64,000 nt of DNA, taken from NCBI RefSeq assembly GCF_004798865.1, contig NW_025335568.1, positions 1,011,178-1,075,177 of the forward strand. Direction: 5' to 3'. The stretch's first letter is position 1. Every line of letters starts with the position of its first letter. Made by a program: the position numbers and the translations under genes. Origin of the DNA: Varanus komodoensis (taxonomy: Eukaryota; Chordata; Lepidosauria; Squamata; Varanidae). Under the pieces are notes generated by a model. The model did not search any database and was not told where the DNA came from. It was given only the letters and a program-made list of their open reading frames with translations. Positions 20,701-32,720 of the stretch are shown one piece after another.

Positions 20701-23700
20701 TTGTAGCCTGAGTGCTGACCCCCTGGTGCCCGGGCCTGGGGACAGAAGCTCCCCTTCGCAATCAGTCGCAGGTCTCTGCTCGGGCCACAGCGGGCCACCT
20801 GGATGCCGGCAGGGCACTGAGCCGCACCGCAGAGGCCCCGGCCGGGGTCCTCTCGGGCCTGTGCCTCCAACCCGCAGGCGCCTGGACCCGGCGTGTTCTG
20901 GAAGCCCCCTCCGGGTGGGGCGGGCAGTCGCCGGGCCGCCAGCAGACTGAGGCCGGGAGGTCCTTCCGGAACGGCCACCCCGGCAAAGCAGGGGTGGGCT
21001 GGCCTTTCTCTCGGCTCCCGTGCGGCGAGCGGCTCTCCAGGAAGTGCGGGGGCTGGATGCGGGCAGCAGAGGAGGCTGCTCCGAGGCCTTCCTCCAAGGT
21101 CGGCGCTGGGATAGCGTTCCCCGAAGCGGGGAGGCCCCGGGAGGGCTTCCTCGCAGAGGCCGCGGGGTTGGGAGGAGCCGGGCGGGGGCAGCTAGGGGCA
21201 GACTGCCTTCCCTGCTGGTCGTTCGCCGCCAAATCACAGCTGCTCGCCACTTGGTGCCCTGAATCCGACCGACCGTTCCCCTTTCTGCACCTTGCCCTGT
21301 TTTCGCCGAAACGCAGACTGCGCGCTTTGCTCCGGGTGAACGAGGGTGGCCTCCGAGGGCGTGTGCCGTGACAGTGAGCATGCCAGCCTGACCCAGCCGC
21401 CGGCGGCTTGCATGCATCTCCGGGCAGGTGCATGCAGCACCCAGCCAGGGTCTCTCCCTTGCTTCCCCTCCCAGGTCCTTTGCCTCTTCTCCATGTTTGC
21501 TCTGTCTCCAGGATCATTAGCACCTCGGGGAGCGTATGGCTGCATGGCCCCCCACGCTGAGTTCTGCGCCCCCCGCGATGGAGGCTTCCCTGGGCTGCTT
21601 CCGCACGCCCGCAGTCCTCCGTCAATGCCTCTCCTGAGGGTGTTTGTCAGCAGCGGCATCCCCCTCTCAGGGAGAGCGGGGAGATGGCGCTGTTGTGGGT
21701 TTGTGAGCCGAAGCCCTTGATGAACTTCCATGCGCCTCGGCGCACCAAGGAAGCAGAGTGGGGGCACCACTGCCGGGGGCCAGGCAGTCCGGAAGGGCTG
21801 GAACCGCTGTCGCTGTGCCAGCCCTGCATGCACTTGGACAGTTGCCTGGCGCACCGCGAGGACCAGGGCCTGGATGCTGCCGGGGGATCGTTCCATCCAT
21901 GAGAGCCTGCAGGCTGGTTCGTAACAAGTTCATACCACAAGTGCCAGGAGAAGGGGAACCGTTTCCTGCGCAACGTGGGCAAGTGGATTCCTATGAGGAC
22001 GGGCGAGTAAGACGCGTCAGCATCTGCAAAAGACCTCTGCAGCAGGGGCTGGAAGGGGCTGTGGGCTGAACGCTCCACGGCTCTTCCGGCCACGAAGGCT
22101 CCGGGCTCTTCAGCAGGACGAGGGCAGCCGCACTCGCAACACGGGTCAGCAGGCGGATCGCACCAACACGCAGCAGCCTTCCCTGTTCCGCAGCCAGGTG
22201 CCCACAAGTGCTGCAGGTGAGAGAGGAGACCTCCTGCTCCGGCGCGAGGGAGTTGCTCCGCAGGCAGAAGGTCACTCTTCCATTTCCCGCAGTTAAAAGT
22301 GGCTGATAGGAAAGAACTTTGGTCCTGCCTGTGAAGCTGTGGAGCTGCTGCTGCCAGCCCGAGCAGGCAATATTAGGCTCAAAGGACGATCCATGGGCCG
22401 GGGCCCCTCGCCCAGTGCAGCCGAGCAACAGGCTGGTTCTCGCAGCAGGCGAGAGGAGCGCACACGCTGCCTCGCTCCCCATCCCACGCCGCAGCCTCCG
22501 CTGGCGGGCTGGCCTGACGCTTTTTCTCTGGTCTAGACAGGTTCTCCCCTTCTGACATGCTCTCCATCTTCCCATCATTTCCCAGGGAGCTGCACCTATT
22601 AGGCCACCCTAACTGGATGACGGCTCCTGAGGGCCATCCGTCAGGCCGGTGCGCCATCCATTTTCCTGCCGGGCAGAAGGCAATTAGGGGGCAGGCCGTA
22701 AATCACCCGCGCCCCCCGCCGACGGCTGCCGTGGCGCTGGAGGGCCTGCCGGCCCGTGGCAGGGGCCGCTGGCTCCCAGCGCCTCGCCCTCCCGGAGGCG
22801 AAGCTGCCGAGGGAAGACGGATCGCCCTCATTCCGCTGCCTCCTCCCGGCCCGTCCATCTCCGCTGTGACAGGGGGCAGTTATTGGATCGTGCTGCACGA
22901 GGGACCGCTGTGGGGTTATCGCTCAAGGTCGCTCTGACAAAGGAGAGTGTTAATGACCGCCCCCCCCTGCCCGCCCGGCTCCTCTGCTTCCATGCGAATT
23001 CCTGGGCTGGGCCGTTCGGGCTTCCAGCGGCCCCACATGCCCCATGCGTGGCTGTGCGTGCACAGGCCGCCACGCTGGCTGCCCATCGTGGGCCTGCAGG
23101 CCCAGCCCTGCAGGGGAACAGGCGTCCGCAGGGGGCCAAGTCTGGGTCTGAGGCTTGGCAAGTTCGCCCCGCCCAGCGCAGTCCCAGCCGAGGACCTGGC
23201 ATGCTCCGCACGCCCTGGATGTGCGAGGAGTGGGCCCCCTGGCCGAGAGCTGGAACCGGCCGAAGACCTGCCGCGGGAGGGAGCCGGGAGCCGTGGCGGC
23301 AGCGGGGAGAGGGCTGCTCCAGGAGCCCTGGGGCCCTTCTGCCGGCCGAGAGCTTTGCTTCCACGCGGGCTGCTGTACCGCAACACGTGCAGCCGCACCT
23401 CAGCGCAGGTATTTGCTTCGTGGATTCCTGTTCCAAGAGCTCGCAGAAAGCCCGGCTCCTCAGCCTGTCTTTGAAGGAGTGTTCTCTCCCTTTTGAAATG
23501 GCCGCCCGGCTACTGACAGAGCAGAACCGTGCAGTTCTTGCTTGCTTCGCTTGAGGATCTGCGTCTGTGGGTGTGTTGGTGAAGCTGCGCCCCTCGGCTG
23601 TTCCGATGTCTGAAAGTAAAAGTCCCTGCTGCTCCAGAAGGGATTCTACAGCCGAGTCCTCTGGAATGCCGAAAAGGGGCTGGCGAAGTTCCCCCTGGAG

Positions 23701-23824
23701 GAGCAGTTGCTGTGCTGGGTGTCGCTTTCAGCTTAGAGGCAGGGCGAGGAAGGGAGACATGATGGAGGCGTTGGAAGTCATGCCTGGTGTGGAGAAAGTG
23801 GGTGGCTTGGGGGGGGGGCTTTCC
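20701..23824. other. GC-rich intergenic DNA, no gene seen
   Basis: Mostly unique GC-rich sequence with CpG-dense parts near 20.75-21.35 kb. A mixed island at 22540-22960 contains CAATTAGGG and TCAAGGTCG (a monomeric nuclear-receptor type site near 22924). All long open frames here look like GC-driven noise. Confidence 0.5.
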
Positions 23825-24000
23825 TCACTCTCTCGTAATACTTGAATGCAAAGGGGTCGCCCTTGACGTGGCAGGTGAGAGACGCCAGATGGATCCAAGG
23901 AGGGCTTCTTCACGCGGTCGAGTTACACTGTGACTTCCCTCGCACAAGATGCAGCGAGGGCTGCCCGCCTGGGTGGCTTTGGAAGGGGCCTGCAGCCGCT
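23825..24000 (+). mobile_element. CR1-like LINE, 3' end fragment
   Basis: Begins CACTCTCTCGTAATACTTGA and continues with sequence resembling the squamate CR1-like family whose minus-strand copy lies at 61340-61700 (the phrases TTCTTCACGCGG and GGGTGGCTTTGGAAGGGG). It is diverged and short, with uncertain right edge. Confidence 0.55.
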
Positions 24001-24059
24001 TGTGGAGACACATGTGATCCGTGGCTGTGCCTGCCAGTGGCCATGTATTCCCTCTGATG

Positions 24060-24565
24060 CACCACGTGGCCTGGGGTCTCCATACCTGAGGGCCTCTGCT
24101 GACCTCGATCCGCCTGGACCCGGCAGCCTTCACCTGGAGCCCTCCTCTGACGGCCACCTCCAGGAGAGGCCCAGAAAGAGGCAACGAGGAGCAGGGCCTG
24201 TGCGGTGGCGGCCCCGGTTGCGCAATGCTCTCCCTGCCGAGGCCTGCCTGGCACCAACACTGCCATCTCTTGGCGTCAGGTTAAAACTGCCCTCTATTCC
24301 CAGGCACTTAATGGTGTTTAATGACGTGGTGGGTTACGTCTGCCATTTTAATTAGGTCTGGTTTTCAATGGAAATGTTTTAAATATTCAACTGTTTTCTG
24401 TTTGTGTATATTGGAATTTTTAGCTCTTTTAAGTTTGTGTGCTGGAATTTTATATGTGCTTTGTTGTGCCTTTTGCATTTGATTAATTATAAACCTCCCA
24501 AAGAACTTGAACTTTTGGTCATAGAAATGGAATGAATAAACAAATAACAGAATAAAGCAAAAACG
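24060..24565 (+). mobile_element. L2-like LINE, 3' end fragment
   Basis: The left part encodes a decayed L2-type reverse-transcriptase C-terminus (LRNALPAEACLAPTLPSLGV). The right part is an AT-rich 3' UTR ending in AATGAATAAACAAATAACAG. It directly follows the CR1-like piece in the same direction. Confidence 0.65.
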
Positions 24566-25557
24566 TCAGCGGCGGTGCCAGCCTCTGGCCCAGAGTCTGG
24601 GCAGTGGGAAGGGGCTGCTGCCCACCGCCCGCCCTGCCGTTAGCAAACCCGACGCAGCTCTTCTCGCGCGCTTCAGGGCCGCGCAGGGGCCCGTCCGCCC
24701 TTCCTCCTAGCGAAGGCGAAGGGACTGGCCGCCCGTGTGTCACCAGGGGATCCTTCCTGCGGCGATGCCCCCTGGCGGCAGTGGCACCTGCCCGGGAGTC
24801 CCCTGAGCTTGCCCACCTGCCCGGAAGAGCCCTCGTGCCCCTGAGCACAAGGTGCTGCCTGTGGGCAGGGGCTTCCCAGGCCCACCAGCGCCCTCGGCAC
24901 GCGTCCCAGGAGCTGCACGGCCCTGCACCAGGGGGCTCCCGACGAACTCGAGCAGCTGCGCTCCCTGGGAAGGAGATGGCGCTGCAACACCGTGAGCGCC
25001 GCTTTGCTCGCCCGGGAAATGATGGCCGCGTCCTCGGGCCGCAGCCCCCTCTCGCATCACCTTTCCTGGGGGCTGGAATGGGTATCGAATGCCCCCGTCA
25101 GTGGGCCCTCGTTTCGCCAGCTCAGCAGTGCCAAGGTGTCCAGGGCGTCATCGCCCAGCGAAGGGTCCCTGAGGGCCAGCGCCTCTCTGATTCTGCGCTT
25201 CCGGCATCCCCGCCCCTCCGGCCTCCTGGTCCGTGACTCCCACCCTGCCTTCTGAGCCCGTGAATCCCTCACAGGTCTGGGCTGTCTCTGCAGAAGTCTG
25301 CCCCGTGATCGTGATCCGGAGAGTCCTGTGCTGGCGACGGGGCGCTTTGGCCACGCTGTGTATGTCCAGTGCAGTCTCACAGAGCGCAGTGCGTCTCTGC
25401 TTATTCCCCACTGCCTCCCTCTAGCAAGATATCTCTGCTGGGGACCGACTCTTGCGGGGGGCTGTTCCACCGATGTCCTGCTCCCCGGGCAGCTGTTGGG
25501 CCACTGAGTGAGCAGAGCGCCGAGCCCAGCTGGCCAACGGTCTCTCCTTCTCTCACA
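24566..25557. other. GC-rich intergenic DNA, nothing recognised
   Basis: Unique GC-rich sequence between a LINE fragment and an AT-rich island. No gene, RNA or repeat family is recognisable. Confidence 0.5.
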
Positions 25558-25740
25558 TCTGGAGTAAAATACAGCACAGGATGAATTAAAGTAAGATTAA
25601 GATGTGCCGATGTCAGCCCATTATATGCAACGCTAATAACATCGAAAGCAATTGAAAACCACAGTAGCGTGCAGAGCGTGCAGAGCTTGACATAACCTTG
25701 CGCAATTCTTTCGCGTTCATTCTGTACCTGTTGCGTGCCA
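25558..25740. promoter_or_regulatory. Candidate conserved non-coding element (RUNX- and C/EBP-like sites)
   Basis: This sharply bounded AT-richer island contains AACCACA (25657-25663, RUNX-type), the palindrome TTGCGCAA (25698-25705, C/EBP-type), GATTA and TATGCAA. It contains no coding or repeat signature. An enhancer role for CYP26B1 is inferred from location and composition only. Confidence 0.3.
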
Positions 25741-25916
25741 CCCTGGCTTGGAGGGCTTTGGCCGTGCCATCCGCTGGCCTCCCACCCTTGGGAGCAGGTG
25801 GGTAGCCTGCTCGGGGACCATTCAGGAACTGCCCGGATAGCTCTGGGACCCACTCCCCGGGGAAGCCGTCCGCCGACCGCCAGGGCAGGGAACCTCGTGC
25901 CGCTCCGATGCGAGCC

Positions 25917-25941
25917 AGCTCCCTCCCTCCCTCCCTCCCTC
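25917..25941. repeat. (CCCT)n microsatellite
   Basis: Six or so tandem CCCT units in GC-rich intergenic DNA. Confidence 0.9.
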
Positions 25942-26589
25942 GCAGCGCATTGAAGGGAGAGGATGCGGCGCTAACGTTCGCGCTCCAACGGCCAAACCTG
26001 GAGGGAACTTTTGGAAATAATCCTTGTTGCAGGTGAAGGAAGTGACTCGGCGACTGAGGAGCAGAGAGGCGAACGACCGAGCCACGCGGCCGGCCTGGGG
26101 CAACGGGGACGGCGCAAACGGCCATCGGGTTGAAGACGGAAGGCTGCCTTCCTCTCATGCTCCCAGTAGTTTCACGAGATGCGGCGGGGGGGGGGGGTCG
26201 CAGGGCAAGGTGGAGCCAGAAAGGCCTGAACGAGTCAACGTGTAGCTATGGACACGCAGGGCAGGGCAACAGGTTGATGAAGCTCATCTCACACACCTCG
26301 AAGAGACAATGGGCTCCTTATAATGCACTTGTGATGCACGAGGTGGGAGAGACGAAGCAGGCGGGCGGAACCCCCCTTAGCGCCTCGTCCCGGGAGGGGA
26401 TCGGGGAGGGCCATGGCGGCCGCGTCGGGTTACGGAAGGGGGCGGTTTGTCCGTCTGCGCTTGGAGAGGTTCTGAGAGAGTCTACTGCAACAAACGAAGG
26501 AATCGCCCCACGCTCATGGCAGTCTTGGTTATTTAACTGGAGGAGAAGCATTGCCGCCGCTTTTCGCATAACACGGGAAGGCGGGACGG

Positions 26590-27400
26590 GCCAGGCGGCT
26601 CCCCAGCGCCCGCCGACGGTCCGCGGCTGGTCAAAGCGCCCTGGCGAGGCGCGCGCACCAGGCTCGCCGGCGAGCGAGGAAGAAAAATGGCCCGGCGCGC
26701 ACCCCCGGGCGCCGGAAACCGCCGATTAGCGCGGCCAGGGCGGGGTAATTGCCGGGAAATCCATTACAAGAGCGATTACCAGAGGGCGCCCCCGCCCCCC
26801 CCCCCGCGCGGGGCTGCACTCGCAGGCCGGCCTCTTCGGCCTCCGCGCCACCGGCTGAGCGAGGGCGCCGCGCCCGCCCCGCCGAAACGCGCGTGGAGGC
26901 CGGCGAAGGGCTGCCGGGCCCCACACCGGGGCTGCGGGGGGGGGGGGGGGCGGCGCGCCTCTGCCCCCACGGGCGCGTGCCCGGTGTGCACAGCGCGCCT
27001 GCCCTGCCCTGCGCTGCGCAGTTGCTGCTCCCCAGGTGGCCGCCCGAAGCTCCCGCGTTGCTTCTCCTCCCGCAGCCCCGTGGGGTGGGCCGGGCGGAGC
27101 CGTGGCGCCTGGTCCGTGGGGCCTTCGGGAGCTTCGCTGGGCGACGACGCCTGCAGCCCAGGCTCCCCTGGCCGGGCGGGGCTCTGCCCCCTGCCCACGA
27201 GTGGCGGGGCGGGCAGCGCTCCCCACTCGGGCCCTGCCGGGCTGGGGGTGGCTGCCCGGCCACGAGCTGCCCGCTGGCCCGCCTGCGGGGCTGCCGGGCG
27301 AGAGGAGCCGGCAGCCATGGGCGAGCACGACTCTGCCCGCCCCGCTGGGCGGAGGGCTGGGCCCTCCCTGATGGGTTTTTGATGCACCGCCTGGAACGGA
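26590..27400. other. CpG island
   Basis: Dense CG dinucleotides with G and C runs (for example at 26798-26806 and 26937-26950). ACCAGAGGGCGCC at 26779-26791 resembles a CTCF core. No exon or promoter element was recognised. It could mark an unannotated non-coding transcript or a regulatory island. Confidence 0.5.
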
Positions 27401-27840
27401 GCTCCTTTCAGGGCCGATTGTGCTCCATTACGCAGAGACTTAACACCTTAATCTGCATTTGTAAAAGCCTCTTGGGAATGATGGATGGGGAAGACCGGGC
27501 GGGCTGGCGGTCCCTCTCCGCGGCCAGACGGCCGTCTTGCACCTTCCCTTCTCCTGCCGTCTGTCTCGGGGGGCATTCTCTTCCCGGCCTTTCACCCGCA
27601 GCCCATCAATAAAAACCGAGAGGGTCTGCGGAAGGGAAGGTGGCGGGACACGCACATCTGTCTCCGTCAGAGCCGCGGGCTGCGCTCGCCTCTTCCTGCG
27701 CTGGAGCTTGGCTGGGAACGGGGGGGGGGGGGGGGGGGCTGCGCTGTTCGCACTCGCTTGTCCGCAGCCCACGGGGCTGGCAAGAGCGGTGGGTTTGGGG
27801 CCGCCTTCTCCCCTGTCGGAGAGCAGGCAAGCTCTTTGCC

Positions 27841-27970
27841 CATTTATTGAAGGGGGCCGCACCACAGAAACTCTGGTGGGCAGCGTACAAAAAGCGAACA
27901 ATGAAATGCATTTAATTGCAAAAGGCACGAAACCCCCACATGAAGAGCTAACTGTGACCACGAAGCGAAA
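27841..27970. promoter_or_regulatory. Candidate conserved non-coding element (SOX, ATGCAT and homeodomain sites)
   Basis: Within 25 bases lie AACAATG (27897-27903, SOX-type), ATGCAT (27906-27911) and TAATTG (27913-27918, homeodomain-type). The island is AT-rich between CpG-rich flanks and has no coding or repeat signature. Confidence 0.35.
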
Positions 27971-29540
27971 GTTGGACGCGCAGCCTGCCGCGCTGTGAAG
28001 CCCCAACATCGCTGGCAGCTGGGCAGGCCGGGGCGCGTCTTGGTGCCAGGAGCCCTCCTGTGGAGGGTGGGGCTGTGGCTGGTGCCTCTGCTGGAGAGGT
28101 TCCCCTGGGGACAGAAAGTCCAGGGGCTCGTTTCCGCCCCTCCCCATCTCCTTCCAAAAGGCCCAGGCCCCCTTCGGGGCACGGCTGCACTCCAGGGAGC
28201 AGAGCTGCAGGGCAGGGCAGGGCAGGGCGCATCTGCGGCCAGGAAGGGGCCGCTCTCCTCAGGCCGCTTCCCACGGCGGGGGGCCTTTGGCTGTCGTGCT
28301 GCAGTGGGCCTCAGTGGGGATGTGGGGCTGGCAGGAGATGCACGAAGGCCGGGCGCCTCCGTCCTGCCTCCCAGCTGGGCATTGCCTGCCCTGCCTCAGC
28401 GCCCTCGCCTCTTCCTCCTGGCAGGACTCCCCGAGTGCCTCTCTGAGGAAGCACGAGGGGCAGGTGGGTGCAAAGGCGTGGTCCTTTGGGCCCCCCGGTC
28501 GCCGGCCGTGGAGGGCATCAAGGGCAACCATTCGGCTAGGCCTGGCAATGGGCAGGATCCGAACGCCCGCTCTGACCCAGGACACGGACTCGGCGGGCAA
28601 AGCTACGTGGCCGAGTGCATGGTTAGCACGGCCCTCGCTGCTGCTGTCAGCCCGGAAGGCAGGGGCCCGAGGAATGGCTGGCTGGAGGGACCGGGTCTTT
28701 CGGCGTGGACATGGGCATTAAGAATGCGTGTATTGAAAACATGTATTTATTTTTGGATAAATGCCCTGAATGGCTTCCAAGGCTCTTAACCCCGAACTCC
28801 AGCAAACTGAACTGGACTCTGAGAACTGTTGGCCAGCCAAGGGCTCCCTGCGAAGTGTCTCACCTGAGCAGCAGCATTGGGGCGCTGGAGGCGTCCCTGG
28901 GGGGGGCCCTGCTCCTGCCCCCGCGGCCCAGCCGTGGCTGGGAGGCCTGAAGGCAGTGGCGCCTTCGTCCATCCAGGTAGGGCAAGCAGCTCTCCCCCCG
29001 GGGGGGGGGGCTGGTCTCCCCGTGTGCCGCCTGCAAGCACACGGTGCCTCTTGCCCTTCCCCACAGGCACCGTCTCCATCCAGCCTTTAATGGGGGAGAG
29101 GAAGTTAACCCTTTCCTCCCCAGCTATGACTCCCCTTAAAAAACCCCCATGCCCCTCGGGCTGGCCTGGGAGCACCAAAGCATTAGCCCCCCTGCAGCCC
29201 AGGACTGCGGGGCAAAGGCGAGGGGCGGGACCTGGCAGGAAGCCTCCGCTGCCATTGGGTGGTGACGAAGGTCTTCCATGAAGGTGATGCAGTGCCTGAG
29301 GGGGGCCGGAGCAGGTGGTCCCCTGCCCCACACTTCCGCGATCCTGGAACTGCAGAGGGGGCAAGGAACGCCCCGGCAACACCCCCGCTCGCCACCGGAA
29401 GAGACATCCTGGCGCTCCCCGTGCAGCCGCCCCGCCAGGAACGACCGGAACGTGAGGGTGTCTTGTGGGGCGGCTTCTTTTGTGGGCCTTATGCTGTGAC
29501 TCACCTGGGTGCTTCACCAGTGAGTGTTGTAGAAGTACGA
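27971..29540. other. GC-rich intergenic DNA, nothing recognised
   Basis: Unique sequence with a (GGGCA)n tract at about 28208-28228 and G runs. An AT-richer patch lies at 28715-28770. No gene is seen. Confidence 0.5.
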
Positions 29541-30041
29541 GGAACTGATGCTCCACTGGCTCCCGACTGAAGTCTGAGCCCAATTCAAGGTGTTGGTTAT
29601 GACCTATAAAGCCCTCAACAGCTTGGAACCTGGGTATCCAAAGGAACGTCTGCGTCCATAAATGCCCTCCCGCCCCCTGCGATCGGCAGCGGATGCCCTT
29701 CTCCGGGAACCCTCCGTGAATGATATTAGGAGGGCGAGAACCCAGAGCAGGGCCTTCTCTGCAGTGGCGCCCCACCTATGGAATCGCTCCCCAGAGAGGT
29801 CCGCCTGGCGCCGTCGCTATTTGTTTTTTGGTGCCAGGCTAAGACCTTTTTATTTAAAACTTATTTTAATTGTTAATTTATTGTATTTATAGGATTTAAA
29901 AAATTTTAAGCTGAGATGTTACTGGGGTTTTTAATTTAATTGTATGATTGTTACATGTTTTATTTATGTTGTGAGCTGTCCCGAGGCTTTGTTGTGATGC
30001 GGGCGGCAGAGAAGTGTTTTAAATAAATAAACAAACTAAGA
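29541..30041 (+). mobile_element. L2-clade LINE, 3' end fragment
   Basis: The left half encodes the decayed L2 reverse-transcriptase C-terminus: phrases corresponding to HWLP, VMTYKALNSLEPGY and RAFSAVAPHLWNRSPER are visible in scattered frames. The right half is an AT-rich 3' UTR ending in TTAAATAAATAAACAAACTAAG. It is 5'-truncated, with frame breaks in the coding part. Confidence 0.85.
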
Positions 30042-30804
30042 AATACCCGGCGTGTCTGGGCCGCAGCTGATGGCACTGCAGTCCAGCCAGAAGTCCCGCA
30101 GAGCCAAGGTGAAGGGCAGCCCCACAGCCTCCCTCCCCCAGAGCAGCTTTGGTCGTGACACGGAGACTGTCAAACGCGAAAGAGTCCAGCCATCCAGGTG
30201 GGGAGCACACCATCCTGGGACCTCTCATTTCTTTGCTGTTTCTTTTGGGAAGCAAGTTGAGCCGGGAGCAGAAATGGGTTCTAAGCTGAATCACAGCAAA
30301 GCTTCCATTGTGGCCAGCCAGAAGGGAATTTCTCCCGGTGGGACTCTCCTGGGAGCCACGACTTCTGACCCAGAAACGGGTGGCCACTGGTGAATCCCCG
30401 CCTCAAGACGGGCGCATGAGTGGGCACTGGTGCACAGAAAATGCGCAGAACTAGCGCGTGCAGATTGTGGCAACTGGGGAGGGTGGTCCCCTCCACTGCG
30501 GGGACTGCTGCGGGCCACTCCAAGGCCCATCTGTCTTCTTCTGACTCTTGGCCTTTGGGGCAGAAACCAGACAGTCCTCCTTGCGCTCGGCGTTGTGCTT
30601 CCATTCGCATGATCACAGATGAATTTTCATGTCAGCTCCCTAGTGACTTTCTCTGTGGTTGCCCCTAAACTGGGATGGCCTGCTGGGGGATGTGCTGGCT
30701 AGCCCAGACTGCAATTTCCAAGAGGGGCTCACCCCCCCCCATCCCCATCAGTATCTCCCCCAACAGGCCTTCCCTGATTAGCTTTGCGCGGGCTTCTAGC
30801 CACC

Positions 30805-30892
30805 ATTTCAATTATTGTTGGTTTTAATCTCCTGTAAACTAGAGCCTTGTGAAATGGGGAGGTATATAAAAATTAATCAAATAAATGCAAAT
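30805..30892 (+). mobile_element. LINE 3' end remnant
   Basis: A short AT-rich piece contains GGGGAGGTATATAAAAATTA and an AATCAAATAAATG tail. This is the typical terminal phrase of L2-like elements in reptiles. Only the 3' UTR survives. Confidence 0.55.
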
Positions 30893-31266
30893 TTGCAAAG
30901 GAAACGCATTCTGCACGTGGCCTGAGGCAATGCTGCAGTGTTATTCCTTCTCCTATTCCATACTCAAACTGTGCCAGCACCAACAGGTTCCGGGGCCAAG
31001 CCCGAATCTGACTGGGTTGCATACAAAGCTCCTGTGGAGATGGGATGGATTAGAACAATTCACGAAAACACAAAGTGTGAGAAAAGAATCGGGCAGAGAG
31101 ATTTTGACGCACCGCAGGCTGGAATAATTTAATAAATCATAGTAATTTCACCCGGGAAGAACAAAGGGCTGATCCTGCAACGGCAGCGAGGGAATTGTCC
31201 TCGGGAGCAGAAAGCGATCCTGGTAGGAATCCGACCGGCAAAGGCCAAGAAATCAAATCCAGGCAG
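30893..31266. other. AT-richer unique intergenic segment
   Basis: A mixed-composition segment before an assembly gap, with GAACAATTCA and AATAATTTAATAAATCATAG motifs near its right side. It could be a conserved non-coding element. No gene is recognised. Confidence 0.35.
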
Positions 31267-31366
31267 NNNNNNNNNNNNNNNNNNNNNNNNNNNNNNNNNN
31301 NNNNNNNNNNNNNNNNNNNNNNNNNNNNNNNNNNNNNNNNNNNNNNNNNNNNNNNNNNNNNNNNNN
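31267..31366. other. Assembly gap (100 N)
   Basis: Exactly one hundred N, the usual placeholder for a gap of unknown size. The right flank is a dense CpG island, so the missing sequence is probably GC-rich or low-complexity. Confidence 0.95.
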
Positions 31367-32720
31367 GGAGGCGCTGCAGCGCGCAGGCCCCGGCACCTGG
31401 CTGCGGCTTCGGGCCCGGGCGGCGGCGGCGGCCGCAGGAGGCAGAGGGAGGCGGCGGCCTGCGGGTCCCCGGGGGGCGCCCGCTCGTGGCGGAAGTCCTC
31501 CGTGGAGCGGGACCGAGCTGGAGGTGGGCATGGTCGTGTGAATGCAGCTCACGGGCGCGCGTTTGGCTTCTGGTCCCCAAGGTAGCCGCGGAGAAAGCAG
31601 CAGCCTCCGGTGGGTAGCCGGGCAGGGGGGGAGGGGCCCCACACCCCGCCGCCTGACTCCAGGGGGAACCTCCTCGGCCCCAGAGGCAGCCTTTGTCCGG
31701 CCGTGGCGGGGAAAGAGCGGCGACCGCTCCGCCACCAAGACCCGCCGGACCGCTTCTGCGCAGCCCGCAGTGCTGCAGGATCTGGATCGCGTGGCTGCGC
31801 GCAGGGAGGGGGCGCCGCCGGCCTCGGTCTCGCCGCCGGCGCCCGCGCGGCTTCTCCGAGCAGAGGGCCGCTGCATCCCGCCCGCGCCGCTCCGTCTCGC
31901 GCGCCCCGGCGCGGCTGCAGGTCCCCCGTGGCCTGCGGCTGCCCCGGTGCAGGAGGGACGGCGCCGGGAGGCGAGGCGAGGCGAGGCGGGGCCCGCGTGT
32001 GCCCAGCCCCGGCGCCCACCGAGCGCGCCTGCTGCCCGAGAATCTCCGCGCGGGCAGCATCTTTGCACCCGGGGCCGCTGCTGGCACTCGGCGCTGCCTG
32101 AGAGCGCCGGCCCGTGTCCCGACTCCCCGCGGCCTTGGGCGCCCACGGAAGCGTGCGGGAGCCTGGGAGCTGGCCCGCAAAGGCGCGAGCGCGAACCCGC
32201 TCCCGGTGTTGCAGGGCTCTTCCGGGGAGCCCCGGAGGGGAAGCTGCGGGGCCTGGCGGGCCGGCGCCGCTTCCCGGCTCTGCGCTGGTCGGGTACCGCC
32301 GCGCTTCCCCGAGTTGCTCGAGGCAGCCCCACATGGCAAACGAAGGGGCGCAGCCGAAGAGCCGCCCCAGCCCGCCTCTCGCTCTCCCGGGCAGCGTTCG
32401 CCGTGGCGCAAGCGGGAACTCGTGCAGGGCGGCCGAGGCTTTTCCAGTGGAGGCCGCCGGGATGGACAAGACCCCCCCCCCCCCCGAAGCTGGTGAAATT
32501 GACTGGCGGCAGCAGCGGATGGCGCAGGCACTTCGCGCGCACTTTGTTCCAAGAAGGGCTTCCGAGCGGTCCTCGATTCCTCCTGGGAGCCGCTGAGAGG
32601 CGGCGGCTGCGCCACCGTGCGAGCCGCTTCTGGGGGCGGCCGGCCGTGCCGAATGCCGCCCTTTCCTTTGCCGACCCTTCGCCCCCCCCCCCCCGGCCCC
32701 GCAGCCCCCTTCATTCCGAC
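31367..32720. other. CpG island
   Basis: Very CpG-dense sequence, with long open frames on both strands that look like composition artefacts because none resembles a known protein. It starts at the assembly gap and ends sharply near 32.72 kb, where an AT-richer island begins. It may be a distal CpG-island regulatory element or the promoter of an unknown transcript. Confidence 0.55.
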
